A stretch of DNA of 53,889 bases. Source: Flammeovirgaceae bacterium UBA4465 (GTDB lineage: Bacteria > Bacteroidota > Bacteroidia > Cytophagales > Cyclobacteriaceae). Within the stretch, counting starts at the first letter, position 1, and each line of letters opens with the position of its first letter. Below are positions 1 to 8,383 of this stretch, one piece after another. Under the pieces are notes generated by a model. That model had not been told where the DNA came from and did not search any database. It saw only the letters and a list, made by a program, of their open reading frames with translations. The translations under genes were made by a program, and so were the position numbers. The stretch covers positions 1 through 53,889 of the forward strand of contig CAJJCN010000006.1 of the NCBI GenBank assembly GCA_905182655.1. Reading direction: 5' to 3'.

Positions 1-45
1 CTTCAGGACGAGCAATGACCAAAAATGGTCGATTACAATCAACAT
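1..45 (-). CDS. possible 5' end of a further gene, cut by the window edge
   Basis: On the minus strand an ATG three bases after the dnaJ stop codon opens a frame of 15 codons that runs off the window without a stop. Its position directly after dnaJ would suit a co-transcribed gene. Fifteen codons are too few to name a family, and another frame also reads through the same stretch, so this is only a possibility. Confidence 0.2.
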   Translation of the reverse strand, partial: MLIVIDHFWSLLVLK

Positions 46-48
46 ACC

Positions 49-1173
49 TTATTCAAAAAATTCTTTCATTTTTTCATAGAACCCTTTGTCATTCTTTGAT
101 GGGGCCGGTATAAAGTTTTTTGAGGCTTTAAGGTTTTCTAAAATACTCTGCTCTTCTTTCGAAAGTGTTTTTGGCGTCCAAACATTGAGATGTATCAACT
201 GATCTCCTCTACGGTAACCCTCAATGTCTTTAATTCCTTTTCCTTTTAATCTTAAAATTTTACCGCTTTGTGTCCCGGAATCAATTTTAATTTTCACTTT
301 GCCGTCTATGGTGGGCACTTCAACCGATGAGCCTAAAGCGGCATCTAAAAATGATAAATAGAGATCATAAATCACATTATTTCCATCTCTCTTCAACTGA
401 TCATCCTCAATTTCTTCAATGACAATCAATAAATCACCCGCTACGCCTCCTGCTACTTCATTTCCTTTGCCCGACATCGATAATTGGATACCATCGGTAA
501 CCCCCGCTGGTATTTTGATAGCAATCACCTCTTCTGTACGATTCATACCTGAATTATCCGCTCCAGACCCTTTGCTATCGACCAATTCACCCGCACCTCC
601 ACAAGAAGGACAAGTGGCACTCGACATCATTTGACCCAGCATCGTATTCATTACCTTACGAACTTGACCGGTCCCTTGACAAGAAGGGCAAGACTTAAAG
701 GTGGTAGATGGATCTACCATGAGCCTATTTACTTTGATCTTTTTTTCTACCCCTTCAGCTATTTCTTGAAGGGTCAATTTGATCTTTATTCTTAAGTTCG
801 TGCCTTTTCGCCTACGTCCACCTCTTGAAGAACCCCCACCAAAAATACTCTCAAAAGGGCTCCCGCCGCCGCCACCGCCAAATACATCACCGAACTGTGA
901 GAAGATATCCTCCATATTCATAGATCCTCCAGAGAATCCTCCAGCCCCACGAGCTCCTTGATGACCATATTGATCATAACGACTTCTTTTTTCATCATTA
1001 CCTAAGACCTCGTAAGCTTCTGCAGCTTCTTTGAACTTATCTTCAGATGCCGTGTCATCAGGATTTTTGTCGGGATGGTATTTTATGGCAATTTTACGAT
1101 AAGACTTTTTAATCTCATCTGCAGTAGCACTTCGGCTCACTTCTAATATTTCGTAATAATCTCGTTTGCTCAT
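49..1173 (-). CDS. dnaJ: chaperone protein DnaJ
   Basis: Cytosolic Hsp40 co-chaperone that stimulates the DnaK ATPase and hands it unfolded substrates. The J domain is at residues 1-70 with the HPD motif near residue 34. A Gly/Phe-rich linker with a run of glycines follows at about 75-120, then the C-terminal substrate-binding domains. Length is 374 residues, normal for the family. The zinc region holds only two CxxCxGxG motifs (CPSCQGTG near 161 and CPSCGGAG near 187), where classical DnaJ has four. By alignment of context they are motifs 2 and 3, so zinc centre II is kept and zinc centre I is absent. I recall similar spacing in other Bacteroidota DnaJ proteins, so this is probably a lineage form and not damage. 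The gene starts one base after grpE and is surely co-transcribed with it. Confidence 0.97.
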   Translation of the reverse strand: MSKRDYYEILEVSRSATADEIKKSYRKIAIKYHPDKNPDDTASEDKFKEAAEAYEVLGNDEKRSRYDQYGHQGARGAGGFSGGSMNMEDIFSQFGDVFGGGGGGSPFESIFGGGSSRGGRRRKGTNLRIKIKLTLQEIAEGVEKKIKVNRLMVDPSTTFKSCPSCQGTGQVRKVMNTMLGQMMSSATCPSCGGAGELVDSKGSGADNSGMNRTEEVIAIKIPAGVTDGIQLSMSGKGNEVAGGVAGDLLIVIEEIEDDQLKRDGNNVIYDLYLSFLDAALGSSVEVPTIDGKVKIKIDSGTQSGKILRLKGKGIKDIEGYRRGDQLIHLNVWTPKTLSKEEQSILENLKASKNFIPAPSKNDKGFYEKMKEFFE

Positions 1174-1174
1174 C

Positions 1175-1747
1175 TTAATCTTTGGATCCAGTTACAACTT
1201 TGGCAAAACGGATCACTTTCTCACCAAGAAAGTAACCAGGCTCAACGATGTCTACAATTTTACCTGCTAAACTTTCATCAGGTGCAGGTATTTGGGTGAT
1301 CGCCTCATGAAAATCCTCATCAAAATCATCACCTGAAGACGTTTCCATTTTTTTCAACCCCTTGCCTTCAAGTGTATTTTTAAATTTACTAAAAATCAAT
1401 TCAACGCCTTCTACAGCACCTTCCGTTCCCACTTTGAGCGCGCGATCGAAATCATCAGCAATCGGAATTAAAGCCTCCATTAATCCACTATTGGCGGTAC
1501 TGATCAGTTCAAGACGTTCTTTCGAGGTTCTTCTCCTGTAATTTTCAAACTCAGAATATAATCTTAAATATTTATCCTTGTATTCAGCTACCTCTGCAGC
1601 TAAATCTATCTCTTCTGAAGCAGCAGCTGAATCCTTTTCTGAATCCTCCAAATCAATCGTAGACTCCACTGCTTTCTTAATGTCAGTAGCTAGCTTTTTA
1701 CTGTCAGTCTTAGCTTTTTTATCTGCGCTCTTTTTCTTCTTTGTCAT
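1175..1747 (-). CDS. grpE: nucleotide exchange factor GrpE
   Basis: GrpE releases ADP from DnaK and resets the DnaK-DnaJ cycle. The first 50 residues are lysine- and acid-rich and low in complexity. A long coiled-coil helix follows (about 50-100, containing [11 protein letters not shown], the typical GrpE helix signature). The C-terminal beta domain ends the protein with the pattern [17 protein letters not shown]. Length is 190 residues, normal. It is the first gene of a grpE-dnaJ pair. dnaK is not in the window. The 82 bases upstream separate it from obg and contain a TGACA repeat that could be a heat-shock element. Confidence 0.97.
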   Translation of the reverse strand: MTKKKKSADKKAKTDSKKLATDIKKAVESTIDLEDSEKDSAAASEEIDLAAEVAEYKDKYLRLYSEFENYRRRTSKERLELISTANSGLMEALIPIADDFDRALKVGTEGAVEGVELIFSKFKNTLEGKGLKKMETSSGDDFDEDFHEAITQIPAPDESLAGKIVDIVEPGYFLGEKVIRFAKVVTGSKD

Positions 1748-1810
1748 AGATTTATTAATGAAAGTACTTAAACGCTTTGTAAGACAATTTTATTGCCAAA
1801 ACGCAATATT

Positions 1811-1825
1811 CTGACAATATGACAG
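1811..1825 (-). promoter_or_regulatory. candidate heat-shock regulatory element upstream of grpE
   Basis: The plus strand reads CTGACAATATGACAG, which is two TGACA units eight bases apart with CTG...CAG at the outer ends. It lies 64-78 bases before the grpE start, in the only gap (82 bases) between obg and grpE. No CIRCE-like inverted repeat is present. The link to heat-shock control is inferred from position only. Confidence 0.35.
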
Positions 1826-1829
1826 ATGT

Positions 1830-2813
1830 CTAATTTAGATGTCGCCAAATGGCATCTTTTAATGCGACCAACCCTTGAGCGGTCCAACTTGAAATATATA
1901 AATGTGACACAGTTGTCAGGGTTGCAGAAATTTCGGTTTTTAATTCATCATCGAGCAAGTCAGACTTTGAAACCGCTAAAATCCTTTCTTTATCTAAAAG
2001 TTCTGGATTATGTTTTTCTAATTCTTTGAGTAGTATCGAATACTCCTTCAAAATATCATCTGCATCTGCAGACACCAAAAAAAGCAGAATACTATTGCGT
2101 TCAATATGTCGTAAAAATCTAGTGCCTAATCCTTTGCCTTCCGCAGCTCCTTCAATAATTCCTGGGATATCTGCCATAACAAAAGACCGGTCCTCGCGAT
2201 AGGCCACTACGCCTAAATTGGGGGTCAATGTCGTAAAAGGATAATCTGCTATTTCAGGCTTGGCCGCAGAAATAGCGGCGAGCAAAGTAGATTTACCTGC
2301 ATTTGGGAAACCGACCAATCCCACATCTGCCAATAACTTTAATTCAAGAATTACGGCCTTTTCAATAGCATCTTCCCCCGGCTGCGCATACGCTGGCGCC
2401 TGGTTCGTAGCGGTTTTATAATGTGAGTTTCCTTGGCCTCCTCTTCCCCCAACAAGCAAGATTTTTGTTTCGCCATGAGCTAATATCTCTAATAACTTTT
2501 CCCCGGTCTCGGCATCTCGTGCAATCGTACCTACTGGCACCTCCAGAACAATATCACTCCCATTCGCTCCAAAACTATTTTGAGCACTGCCATTTCCTCC
2601 ACCGTCTGCCCTTATGTGTTTCCTGTATTTTAAATGCAAGAGCGTCCACTGTTGACTATTTCCTTTTAAAATAATATGGCCTCCACAGCCCCCATCTCCA
2701 CCGTCAGGCCCCCCCAAAGGCACATGTTTTTCGCGCCTAAAATGGACAGAACCTGCACCACCAGCTCCTGATTTACCGAAAAATTTTACGTAGTCTATGA
2801 AATTTGAAGCCAA
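1830..2813 (-). CDS. obg: ribosome-associated GTPase Obg
   Basis: Obg/CgtA is an essential GTPase that acts in large-subunit ribosome assembly and growth control. Residues 1-155 form the glycine-rich Obg fold ([14 protein letters not shown]). The G domain follows with G1 [11 protein letters not shown] near 168, the switch region [13 protein letters not shown]3 DIPGIIEGA and G4 SKSD near 287. Length is 327 residues: the short form without the C-terminal OCT domain, as is usual in this phylum. It lies six bases downstream of adk and forms an operon with it. Confidence 0.96.
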   Translation of the reverse strand: MASNFIDYVKFFGKSGAGGAGSVHFRREKHVPLGGPDGGDGGCGGHIILKGNSQQWTLLHLKYRKHIRADGGGNGSAQNSFGANGSDIVLEVPVGTIARDAETGEKLLEILAHGETKILLVGGRGGQGNSHYKTATNQAPAYAQPGEDAIEKAVILELKLLADVGLVGFPNAGKSTLLAAISAAKPEIADYPFTTLTPNLGVVAYREDRSFVMADIPGIIEGAAEGKGLGTRFLRHIERNSILLFLVSADADDILKEYSILLKELEKHNPELLDKERILAVSKSDLLDDELKTEISATLTTVSHLYISSWTAQGLVALKDAIWRHLN

Positions 2814-2819
2814 GATGTT

Positions 2820-3395
2820 TTATTTAAATGCCTCCAATTCGTGAGTAATCAATTGAAATATAGACGCAACTGAGCCCACTCCTTTTATACTGGTATACTT
2901 ATTTTGATCCTTATAGTAATCGGCTACAGGTCTAGTTTCCTCATTGTATACCTTGATTCTATTTTCAATTTTAATATTATCCTGATCATCTTTTCGCCCT
3001 GAAGTCTTACCTCTTTCTCTTAAACGGAGACGTAATTCCGAAGCTTCCACCTCAAGGGACAGCATACTCGTTATCGACAAATCATGTGTTAACAACATTT
3101 GATCCAATGCTAAAGCTTGATTGACCGTTCTTGGAAATCCATCAAAAATAAACCCATTGACCTTAGATGCCGTAGCTATTCTATCTTCAACCATTTTAAT
3201 AACTACAGCATCTGGGACTAAATTACCTTGGTCCATATAGCCTTGAGCCAATTTTCCTAAGTCTGTTCCTTCTCCCAGATGTTTTCTAAAGAGCTCTCCC
3301 GTGGATAAATGCAAAAGGCCATGTTGCTTTACAATCAGCTCGCTTTGGGTTCCTTTGCCGGCTCCAGGAGGTCCGAAAAGTACAATATTTAACAT
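2820..3395 (-). CDS. adk: adenylate kinase
   Basis: Interconverts ATP + AMP and 2 ADP in the cytosol. The P-loop GPPGAGKGTQ is at residues 8-17. The AMP-binding region (STGELFR) and the FDGFPRT motif near 84-90 are clear. The LID is short (RERGKTSGRKDDQDN) and has no zinc-binding cysteines, so this is the short-LID form, consistent with 191 residues. It lies between an M42-type peptidase (37 bases upstream) and obg (6 bases downstream) on the same strand. Confidence 0.96.
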   Translation of the reverse strand: MLNIVLFGPPGAGKGTQSELIVKQHGLLHLSTGELFRKHLGEGTDLGKLAQGYMDQGNLVPDAVVIKMVEDRIATASKVNGFIFDGFPRTVNQALALDQMLLTHDLSITSMLSLEVEASELRLRLRERGKTSGRKDDQDNIKIENRIKVYNEETRPVADYYKDQNKYTSIKGVGSVASIFQLITHELEAFK

Positions 3396-3432
3396 TTAAA
3401 TAATGGTTTAATTAAATTATCAGTAGGTTAAG

Positions 3433-4341
3433 TTAAAGATTTTTCATGAGGTACCTATACATCTCAATCATGGCATCAACATCTTTGAGATGCACGCGTT
3501 CATCGGGCGAGTGCACATGGTCTTCAGGTGCCCCAATAAAACACCAGTCTATAGGAAATGGAGACATTTGAATTTCCCTACCGTCACTAGAACCCCCACC
3601 TTCTACTTCAATTTGATAAGGGATACCACTTTGTGCGGCCAATTGTAATAATTTATCAAGAAAGACCTTTCTGGGAATATTTCGATCCCGCAATGAAATG
3701 ACCACACCTTTACCTGGCTGTACCCCCTCCGTAACCCAAGTAATGTCACTTACCAATGCCTTTCTAATTTGAAATCGAGCTTCTAAATATTTTAGAACAA
3801 AGGGGACACTCCCTCCTCCATGCTCCTCATAGGTGGTAAAAGCAATGACGCCATCTTCTAATTGCTCAGCAACTTTTAACGCATTATAGACCCCCAATCG
3901 ATTGTCTAAGTATGGAGTCTGAACATATTCTTCTGTCAACCTAAAATTTGATTTAAAAACCAAGGAAGTTCCTCTGTCAATCCCCCGAGGAAAATCATGA
4001 AAAAGTCGTCCCTCTTGAGGGAGTAGCTTACAATCAATAGGGCCTATGCTGTCTCTTCCGGTCAATTCAAATCCTAATTCGGCCTCGGGTCCTCCAATCG
4101 GAACCAGTTGATTGGCGTATCGAACGGTAAATCCAATAGTATCTACATGCGCAAAAATGGCCGTTCTAGGTTTACCGAAAACTAAAATGACCACATCTTG
4201 AAATTCAGACCCATGCACTATCTCGGGCATCACTTTCCAACGATGCTTTTGAGTGGATATATAATCCAATAAAAATTCCTTCATCCGAAATTCTTCTCCG
4301 GATGGTGCATGAACATTTATTAAATTTTCAAGTAATTCCAA
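3433..4341 (-). CDS. M42-like zinc aminopeptidase
   Basis: Predicted cytosolic metallo-aminopeptidase with a two-zinc site. Visible metal and catalytic motifs, in order: SGEE near the N-terminus, AHVD (first zinc His/Asp), LDNR (bridging Asp), TYEEHGG (catalytic Glu pair), VSDITW and DHVHSPDERV (C-terminal zinc His). The order and spacing fit peptidase clan MH, closest to M42 (glutamyl aminopeptidase/FrvX type). Length is 302 residues, slightly shorter than many M42 proteins (about 340-360). The exact substrate cannot be told. It is the first gene of the run that continues with adk and obg, and a good promoter lies just upstream. Confidence 0.8.
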   Translation of the reverse strand: MELLENLINVHAPSGEEFRMKEFLLDYISTQKHRWKVMPEIVHGSEFQDVVILVFGKPRTAIFAHVDTIGFTVRYANQLVPIGGPEAELGFELTGRDSIGPIDCKLLPQEGRLFHDFPRGIDRGTSLVFKSNFRLTEEYVQTPYLDNRLGVYNALKVAEQLEDGVIAFTTYEEHGGGSVPFVLKYLEARFQIRKALVSDITWVTEGVQPGKGVVISLRDRNIPRKVFLDKLLQLAAQSGIPYQIEVEGGGSSDGREIQMSPFPIDWCFIGAPEDHVHSPDERVHLKDVDAMIEMYRYLMKNL

Positions 4342-4364
4342 TTTTCTTAAGATACTTTTGATGG

Positions 4365-4395
4365 CAAAGATGAACTAGCCTAATTTAAAAACAAA
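4365..4395 (-). promoter_or_regulatory. predicted promoter of the M42 peptidase-adk-obg run
   Basis: On the minus strand a TTTG box (4392-4395) is followed after exactly 19 bases by CATCTTTG (4365-4372). This matches the Bacteroidota primary-sigma pattern TTTG-N19-TAnnTTTG at every position except one. The start site would fall near 4360, giving a leader of about 20 bases. Confidence 0.55.
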
Positions 4396-4426
4396 CAAAT
4401 AGTCAAAACAGTTTGATGTTCCAGAA

Positions 4427-4888
4427 ATGACAGAGATCATACCCTACTTCACCGTTTATGCTTCAAGTGCCATTCGCTTCTTTTTAGGGCCTGCATTAGG
4501 CATTGGATATGGTCTCAGTATTGGGCCAACTATCTTCTTAACTACTGCTGGGATGATGTCAACCGTCTTTTTCATCACCTTCTTTAACCATATCGTCCAG
4601 ATTTTTATCCAACGTTTTTTTAGCCTAAAAAAGAATAAGAAATTTACACCTAGAACTAGAAGATTTATTAAAATATGGAAATATTCTGGTGTCAAAGGGG
4701 TGGCCTTTATCACTCCCATCGTACTCAGCCCGATCATTGGGGCACTACTTCTTAACGCCGTCGGTGCCAAGAAAAAGGAAATCATCAAATGGATGTTATT
4801 CAGTGCCCTTTTTTGGTCCTTTATAGAAAGTGTTCTATTTTATTTCTTAGGAAACTCATTGGGCATGCTCACCTCAATCATTGAATGA
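4427..4888 (+). CDS. small integral membrane protein of unknown function
   Basis: A 153-residue hydrophobic protein with about four predicted membrane segments (roughly 10-30, 38-60, 90-112 and 118-145). A basic cytoplasmic loop lies between segments 2 and 3 (SLKKNKKFTPRTRRFIKIW). The third segment contains a glycine/proline-rich stretch, TPIVLSPIIGALLLN, that recalls the small multidrug-export or DedA-type membrane folds, but I cannot assign it to a family with confidence. It stands alone between the divergent M42 peptidase and hemE. Confidence 0.7.
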   Translation: MTEIIPYFTVYASSAIRFFLGPALGIGYGLSIGPTIFLTTAGMMSTVFFITFFNHIVQIFIQRFFSLKKNKKFTPRTRRFIKIWKYSGVKGVAFITPIVLSPIIGALLLNAVGAKKKEIIKWMLFSALFWSFIESVLFYFLGNSLGMLTSIIE

Positions 4889-4968
4889 CTTAAGTAATCT
4901 ATCACGAAAATAAAAGATGAAGATGATCCCTGATAAAAGATTAAATGCAAAACATCAACTTAAATTCA

Positions 4969-4998
4969 TTGAGTTAAAAGCATACCCAATTATCTTTG
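4969..4998 (+). promoter_or_regulatory. predicted hemE promoter, near-leaderless
   Basis: TTG at 4969-4971, a 19-base spacer and a perfect TATCTTTG box at 4991-4998 match the Bacteroidota promoter consensus TTG-N19-TAnnTTTG. The hemE ATG is only five bases after the box, so transcription should begin at or within a few bases of the start codon. Confidence 0.6.
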
Positions 4999-5002
4999 CC
5001 AT

Positions 5003-6025
5003 ATGCAATTAAAGAATGATCTACTCATCAGGGCAGCGAAAGGTGAAGTAACGGAAAGAACCCCCGTTTGGCTTATGAGACAGGCTGGGAGAATTTTACC
5101 AGAATACAGAAGTATACGTGCAAAATTAAGTGGATTTAAAGAATTAGTTGAAACTCCTGAATTGGCAGCAGAGGTAACCTTACAACCTGTAGATCTCTTG
5201 GGCGTAGATGCCGCTATTATTTTTTCAGACATTTTAGTCATTCCTGAGGCCATGGGATTAAGTTATGAGATGATAGAAAAAAAAGGCCCTTATTTCCCCA
5301 AAACCTTAAAGTCCGAAGCAGATATCAAATCATTACATAAGGTTGAAGGTGGGGAACTTAACTATGTTTACGAAGCCATTCGCCTAGTCAAAAAAGAACT
5401 CAATGGGCGTGTTCCTCTGATTGGTTTTGCTGGGGCACCCTGGACCATTTTATGCTATATGATAGAAGGAGGGGGAAGTAAAACGTTTTCCAATGCACGA
5501 AAATTTCTTATCCAAGAACCTAAATTAGCACATACCGTCTTGGGTATGATTACAGATAGTACCATTAAATACTTACACAATCAAGTACTATCAGGGGCTG
5601 ATCTCATACAAATTTTTGATTCTTGGGCAGGTATCCTTTCACCGGATCAATACAGGGAATTTTCGATGCCTTATATCGAGAAAATTTCAAAATCTATTCT
5701 TGACGTTCCGGTCACTGTATTTGCCAAAGGTGCCTATTTTGCTTTGAAAGAAATGAGTAATCTCTCCTGTAATACCATCGGTTTAGATTGGAATATGGAC
5801 GTAAATACAGCGAGGGTATTGCTTAAAAATAAGACATTACAAGGCAATTTAGACCCCTGTGTATTATATGGTGACCGGCACTCCATCGAACTTGAAACAA
5901 AAAAAATGCTTGAGAAGTTTAAAGGGCATCCCCATATTGCCAATTTAGGACATGGCGTTTATCCCGATACCCATCCAGATCACGTTAAAATTTTCATTGA
6001 AGCCGTAAAAGCTTTTAAGGGTTAA
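5003..6025 (+). CDS. hemE: uroporphyrinogen decarboxylase
   Basis: Decarboxylates the four acetate side chains of uroporphyrinogen III to give coproporphyrinogen III in heme synthesis. The N-terminal signature [12 protein letters not shown] at about residues 19-30 contains the substrate-binding arginines. The second signature [18 protein letters not shown] is near 141, FDSWAG near 208, and the C-terminal GHGVYPDT near 316. At 340 residues it has the normal length and the start is the expected one. It is alone on its strand, and its last 11 bases overlap the 3' end of the convergent heptose kinase gene. hemA of the same pathway is at the other side of the window. Confidence 0.97.
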   Translation: MQLKNDLLIRAAKGEVTERTPVWLMRQAGRILPEYRSIRAKLSGFKELVETPELAAEVTLQPVDLLGVDAAIIFSDILVIPEAMGLSYEMIEKKGPYFPKTLKSEADIKSLHKVEGGELNYVYEAIRLVKKELNGRVPLIGFAGAPWTILCYMIEGGGSKTFSNARKFLIQEPKLAHTVLGMITDSTIKYLHNQVLSGADLIQIFDSWAGILSPDQYREFSMPYIEKISKSILDVPVTVFAKGAYFALKEMSNLSCNTIGLDWNMDVNTARVLLKNKTLQGNLDPCVLYGDRHSIELETKKMLEKFKGHPHIANLGHGVYPDTHPDHVKIFIEAVKAFKG

Positions 6026-7025
6026 AAAAAGGTTCGAATAGTGGATGAGCAAGGGCTTCCTCAAGAAGCTGCTCGGCATCTATAGGGACTACGCCTGGGT
6101 ACTCGCAAACAATGCCTCCCCCCAGATTGGCCAACTCAGACCAAAACGCCAAGGGCAAGTCAAGGGTAAGTCCTAATGCAGCTATAGAAATTACCGTATC
6201 TCCGGCACCAGAGACGTCAGCAATCGCTCTCACATGAGCCGGATGCCCAACAAATTGCTTGCCTTTGCTCGCAAAAACTCCGTGCTCTGATAGGGTTATT
6301 AAATAATTTTGACAGCCTAGCTGCTCGTCTAGAAGACCAATAGCTTCATGTATGGTTCTGTGCTGAGTAGGATCAATATTCACTTTTAGGCCTTCATTTA
6401 ATTCCTTTAGATTTGGCTTAAATAAGCTTGCCCCCTTGAAATGTAAGAAATTCCGTTTTTTAGGATCTACCGCAACAGGAATTTTAAGTCTTTGGGCCTC
6501 CTCTATTATCTCAGAGATAAGCAATTGATCAAGACAGCCCTTGTCATAATCTTCCATGATGATGGCATCGCAATCCTTTATGATTTCTAAAACGCGCGTT
6601 TTGAGCAGCTTTTGCTCTTCCTTATTTAAGGATTGATCCTCTTCCTCATCAATTCTGAGTAGATGGTGACCTCCCGAAATGACTCTGTTTTTACGAGTAG
6701 TCTGTCTATGGGTACTGCGCACAATTCCATCAATTCGTAGCCCGGAGGATGTCATTAAACCTAAAAATTCAATTCCTGGCACATCTTCCCCTATAACCGA
6801 ACATAAAATAGGGATAGCGCCTAAGGACTGAACATTTAATGCCACGTTAGCTGCCCCTCCCAATCGTTGATCGCGAGACTTCACATTCAAAACAGGTACG
6901 GGGGCTTCGGGAGAAATTCTATCAACCACTCCATATATGTAAGCATCCAACATCACATCTCCAATCACTAAAACTTTTAGGTTTTTGAAGGCTGTAAAAA
7001 TATCTACTAACGTCTGGTGAATCAT
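6015..7025 (-). CDS. rfaE1: D-glycero-beta-D-manno-heptose-7-phosphate kinase (RfaE1 type)
   Basis: PfkB-family sugar kinase of ADP-heptose synthesis, supplying lipopolysaccharide inner-core heptose. N-terminal motifs [11 protein letters not shown] and [11 protein letters not shown] (residues 22-50) are characteristic of the HldE kinase domain. GGAANVALN near 56 and the C-terminal PfkB signature with catalytic Asp, SGAGDTVIS near 268, complete the fold. Length is 336 residues, so it is the kinase domain alone without the adenylyltransferase. It sits three bases after the aminotransferase gene in an operon, and its 3' end overlaps hemE. Confidence 0.9.
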   Translation of the reverse strand: MIHQTLVDIFTAFKNLKVLVIGDVMLDAYIYGVVDRISPEAPVPVLNVKSRDQRLGGAANVALNVQSLGAIPILCSVIGEDVPGIEFLGLMTSSGLRIDGIVRSTHRQTTRKNRVISGGHHLLRIDEEEDQSLNKEEQKLLKTRVLEIIKDCDAIIMEDYDKGCLDQLLISEIIEEAQRLKIPVAVDPKKRNFLHFKGASLFKPNLKELNEGLKVNIDPTQHRTIHEAIGLLDEQLGCQNYLITLSEHGVFASKGKQFVGHPAHVRAIADVSGAGDTVISIAALGLTLDLPLAFWSELANLGGGIVCEYPGVVPIDAEQLLEEALAHPLFEPFFNP

Positions 7026-7028
7026 GGG

Positions 7029-8213
7029 TCAGATCAATTTTTCTAGTGCTTTAGTTATTCGGGCCAAAGCCATTTTTAAATGTTCTTCTGAAGCAGCATA
7101 GGATAACCTGAGACAATTCGGCTCACCAAAACCCTCTCCTGAAACCAGAGATACGTGCGATTCTTCTAACAAATAAATACAAAGATCAGCCGCATTATGG
7201 ATCTCCTTCTTACCAAAGTAACTGCTCACATCTGGGAAAAAATAAAACGCTCCTTGTGGCATGTTTACTTCAACACCCGGTATTTTTTTCAACAAATCAT
7301 AGACCAATTGACGTCGTTGATAATAGGCATTGGCCATGGCTTTAGACGCCTCTTTTGGAGAGGTTAAGGCCGTTAAAGCCGCCCTTTGAGCAATAGAGCA
7401 ATTCGCAGAGGTAATTTGACCTTGGATTTTGTTGGCCGCCTTGGCCAACCAAAGTGGCGCACCTATATAGCCTACCCTCCAACCCGTCATAGCAAAACCT
7501 TTGGCAAAACCATTTACCGTAACGGTACGATGCTCCATACCCGGCAACGATCCAATACTCACGTGAGCACCCGCAAAATTAATCAATTCATAGATCTCAT
7601 CGGCAATTACGATGATTTCGGGATGGGCACTCAGCACTTGGGCCATCGCTTCAAAGTCTTCTCTGGTAAAAACCGAACCGGTAGGATTACAGGGCGATGA
7701 AAAAATAACTGCTTTGGTCTTATCTGTTATGGCCGCTTTCAGTTGATCCGCATTGGCTTTAAAATCATCTTTGATATCCCCCTTAATAAGGACACACTTG
7801 CCCTCAGCTAATTCGACGAGTGCCGAATAACTCACCCAATAAGGCGCATATATGATGACTTCATCACCTGGATCCAATAATGCCAAAAACAAATTTGCTA
7901 TAGATTGTTTGGCCCCATTTGAAACTACAATTTGATCGGGTGCATAATTAAGCTCATTTTCTTTTTTAAATTTCTCACTGATCGCCTCTCTTAAATCCAA
8001 ATAGCCATTGACCGGTGCATATGAAAAATATTTTCCGTCATCTATCGCCTTTTTTGCGCCTTCTTGAATATGTTTAGGTGTTTTGAAATCTGGTTCCCCA
8101 AGACTCAAACTAATCACATCAAAGCCCTTCTGCTTCATTTCTCTGGCCTTAGCTGCCATGGCAAGTGTGGATGACTCGACCATGTTTTTAATTCTTTCTG
8201 AAAGTAAATCCAT
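7029..8213 (-). CDS. PLP-dependent aspartate aminotransferase, class I fold
   Basis: Transfers the amino group between aspartate (or a similar amino acid) and 2-oxoglutarate. The order of features is typical: SLSLGEPDFKTP near 35, PVNGYLDLREAI, VSNGAKQS (PLP phosphate site) near 100, SSPCNPTGS near 172, ADEIYE near 203 and the PLP lysine in NGFAKGFAMTGWRVGY near 238. The C-terminal arginine motif CLRLSYA binds the substrate carboxylate. Length is 394 residues, normal for the AspC/AspB-like subgroup Ib. It is the first gene of an operon with the heptose kinase. Substrate assignment within subgroup I is inferred. Confidence 0.92.
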   Translation of the reverse strand: MDLLSERIKNMVESSTLAMAAKAREMKQKGFDVISLSLGEPDFKTPKHIQEGAKKAIDDGKYFSYAPVNGYLDLREAISEKFKKENELNYAPDQIVVSNGAKQSIANLFLALLDPGDEVIIYAPYWVSYSALVELAEGKCVLIKGDIKDDFKANADQLKAAITDKTKAVIFSSPCNPTGSVFTREDFEAMAQVLSAHPEIIVIADEIYELINFAGAHVSIGSLPGMEHRTVTVNGFAKGFAMTGWRVGYIGAPLWLAKAANKIQGQITSANCSIAQRAALTALTSPKEASKAMANAYYQRRQLVYDLLKKIPGVEVNMPQGAFYFFPDVSSYFGKKEIHNAADLCIYLLEESHVSLVSGEGFGEPNCLRLSYAASEEHLKMALARITKALEKLI

Positions 8214-8233
8214 TTAATTTTTATTGTAAGCCA

Positions 8234-8241
8234 CAAAAATA
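8234..8241 (-). promoter_or_regulatory. predicted -7 box for the aminotransferase-heptose kinase operon
   Basis: The minus strand reads TATTTTTG, a perfect match to the TAnnTTTG -7 consensus, 21 bases before the start codon. I do not see a good TTG at the usual 19-base spacing, so this is a partial promoter call. Confidence 0.4.
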
Positions 8242-8290
8242 AGCTGAATCAATCTGAGGATGGTTAATAATCTTTTTTTTTTCAAAAATT

Positions 8291-8308
8291 TTAAGTTAGA
8301 CAACTTAA
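8291..8308. repeat. 18-bp perfect inverted repeat, candidate operator
   Basis: TTAAGTT-AGAC-AACTTAA: seven-base perfect arms around a four-base centre. It lies about 50 bases upstream of the aminotransferase -7 box, outside the rpoD terminator, and has no U-tract next to it. A regulator site is more likely than a terminator, but nothing identifies the regulator. Confidence 0.35.
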
Positions 8309-8334
8309 TATAGATTAAATCAGCTCATTAAATC

Positions 8335-8360
8335 AAAAAAAAAGCCTCATTAAATGAGGC
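8335..8360 (-). terminator. rho-independent terminator of rpoD
   Basis: On the minus strand the seven-base stem GCCTCAT/ATGAGGC with a three-base loop (8344-8360) is followed by nine T residues (8335-8343). It lies 24 bases after the rpoD stop codon. A run of T on the other strand makes it potentially bidirectional. Confidence 0.85.
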
Positions 8361-8383
8361 CTTTTTTTTGATTTTTTAAAATT

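Noticed and set aside
17-30. Inverted repeat GACCA-AAAA-TGGTC after dnaJ as a terminator
   Set aside because: A five-base stem without a T-run is too weak, and an open frame may start just before it.
4456-4788. A 110-codon open frame antisense to the small membrane protein
   Set aside because: It is the mirror of the sense gene; the plus-strand frame gives clear membrane segments and a family-like layout, the antisense one does not.
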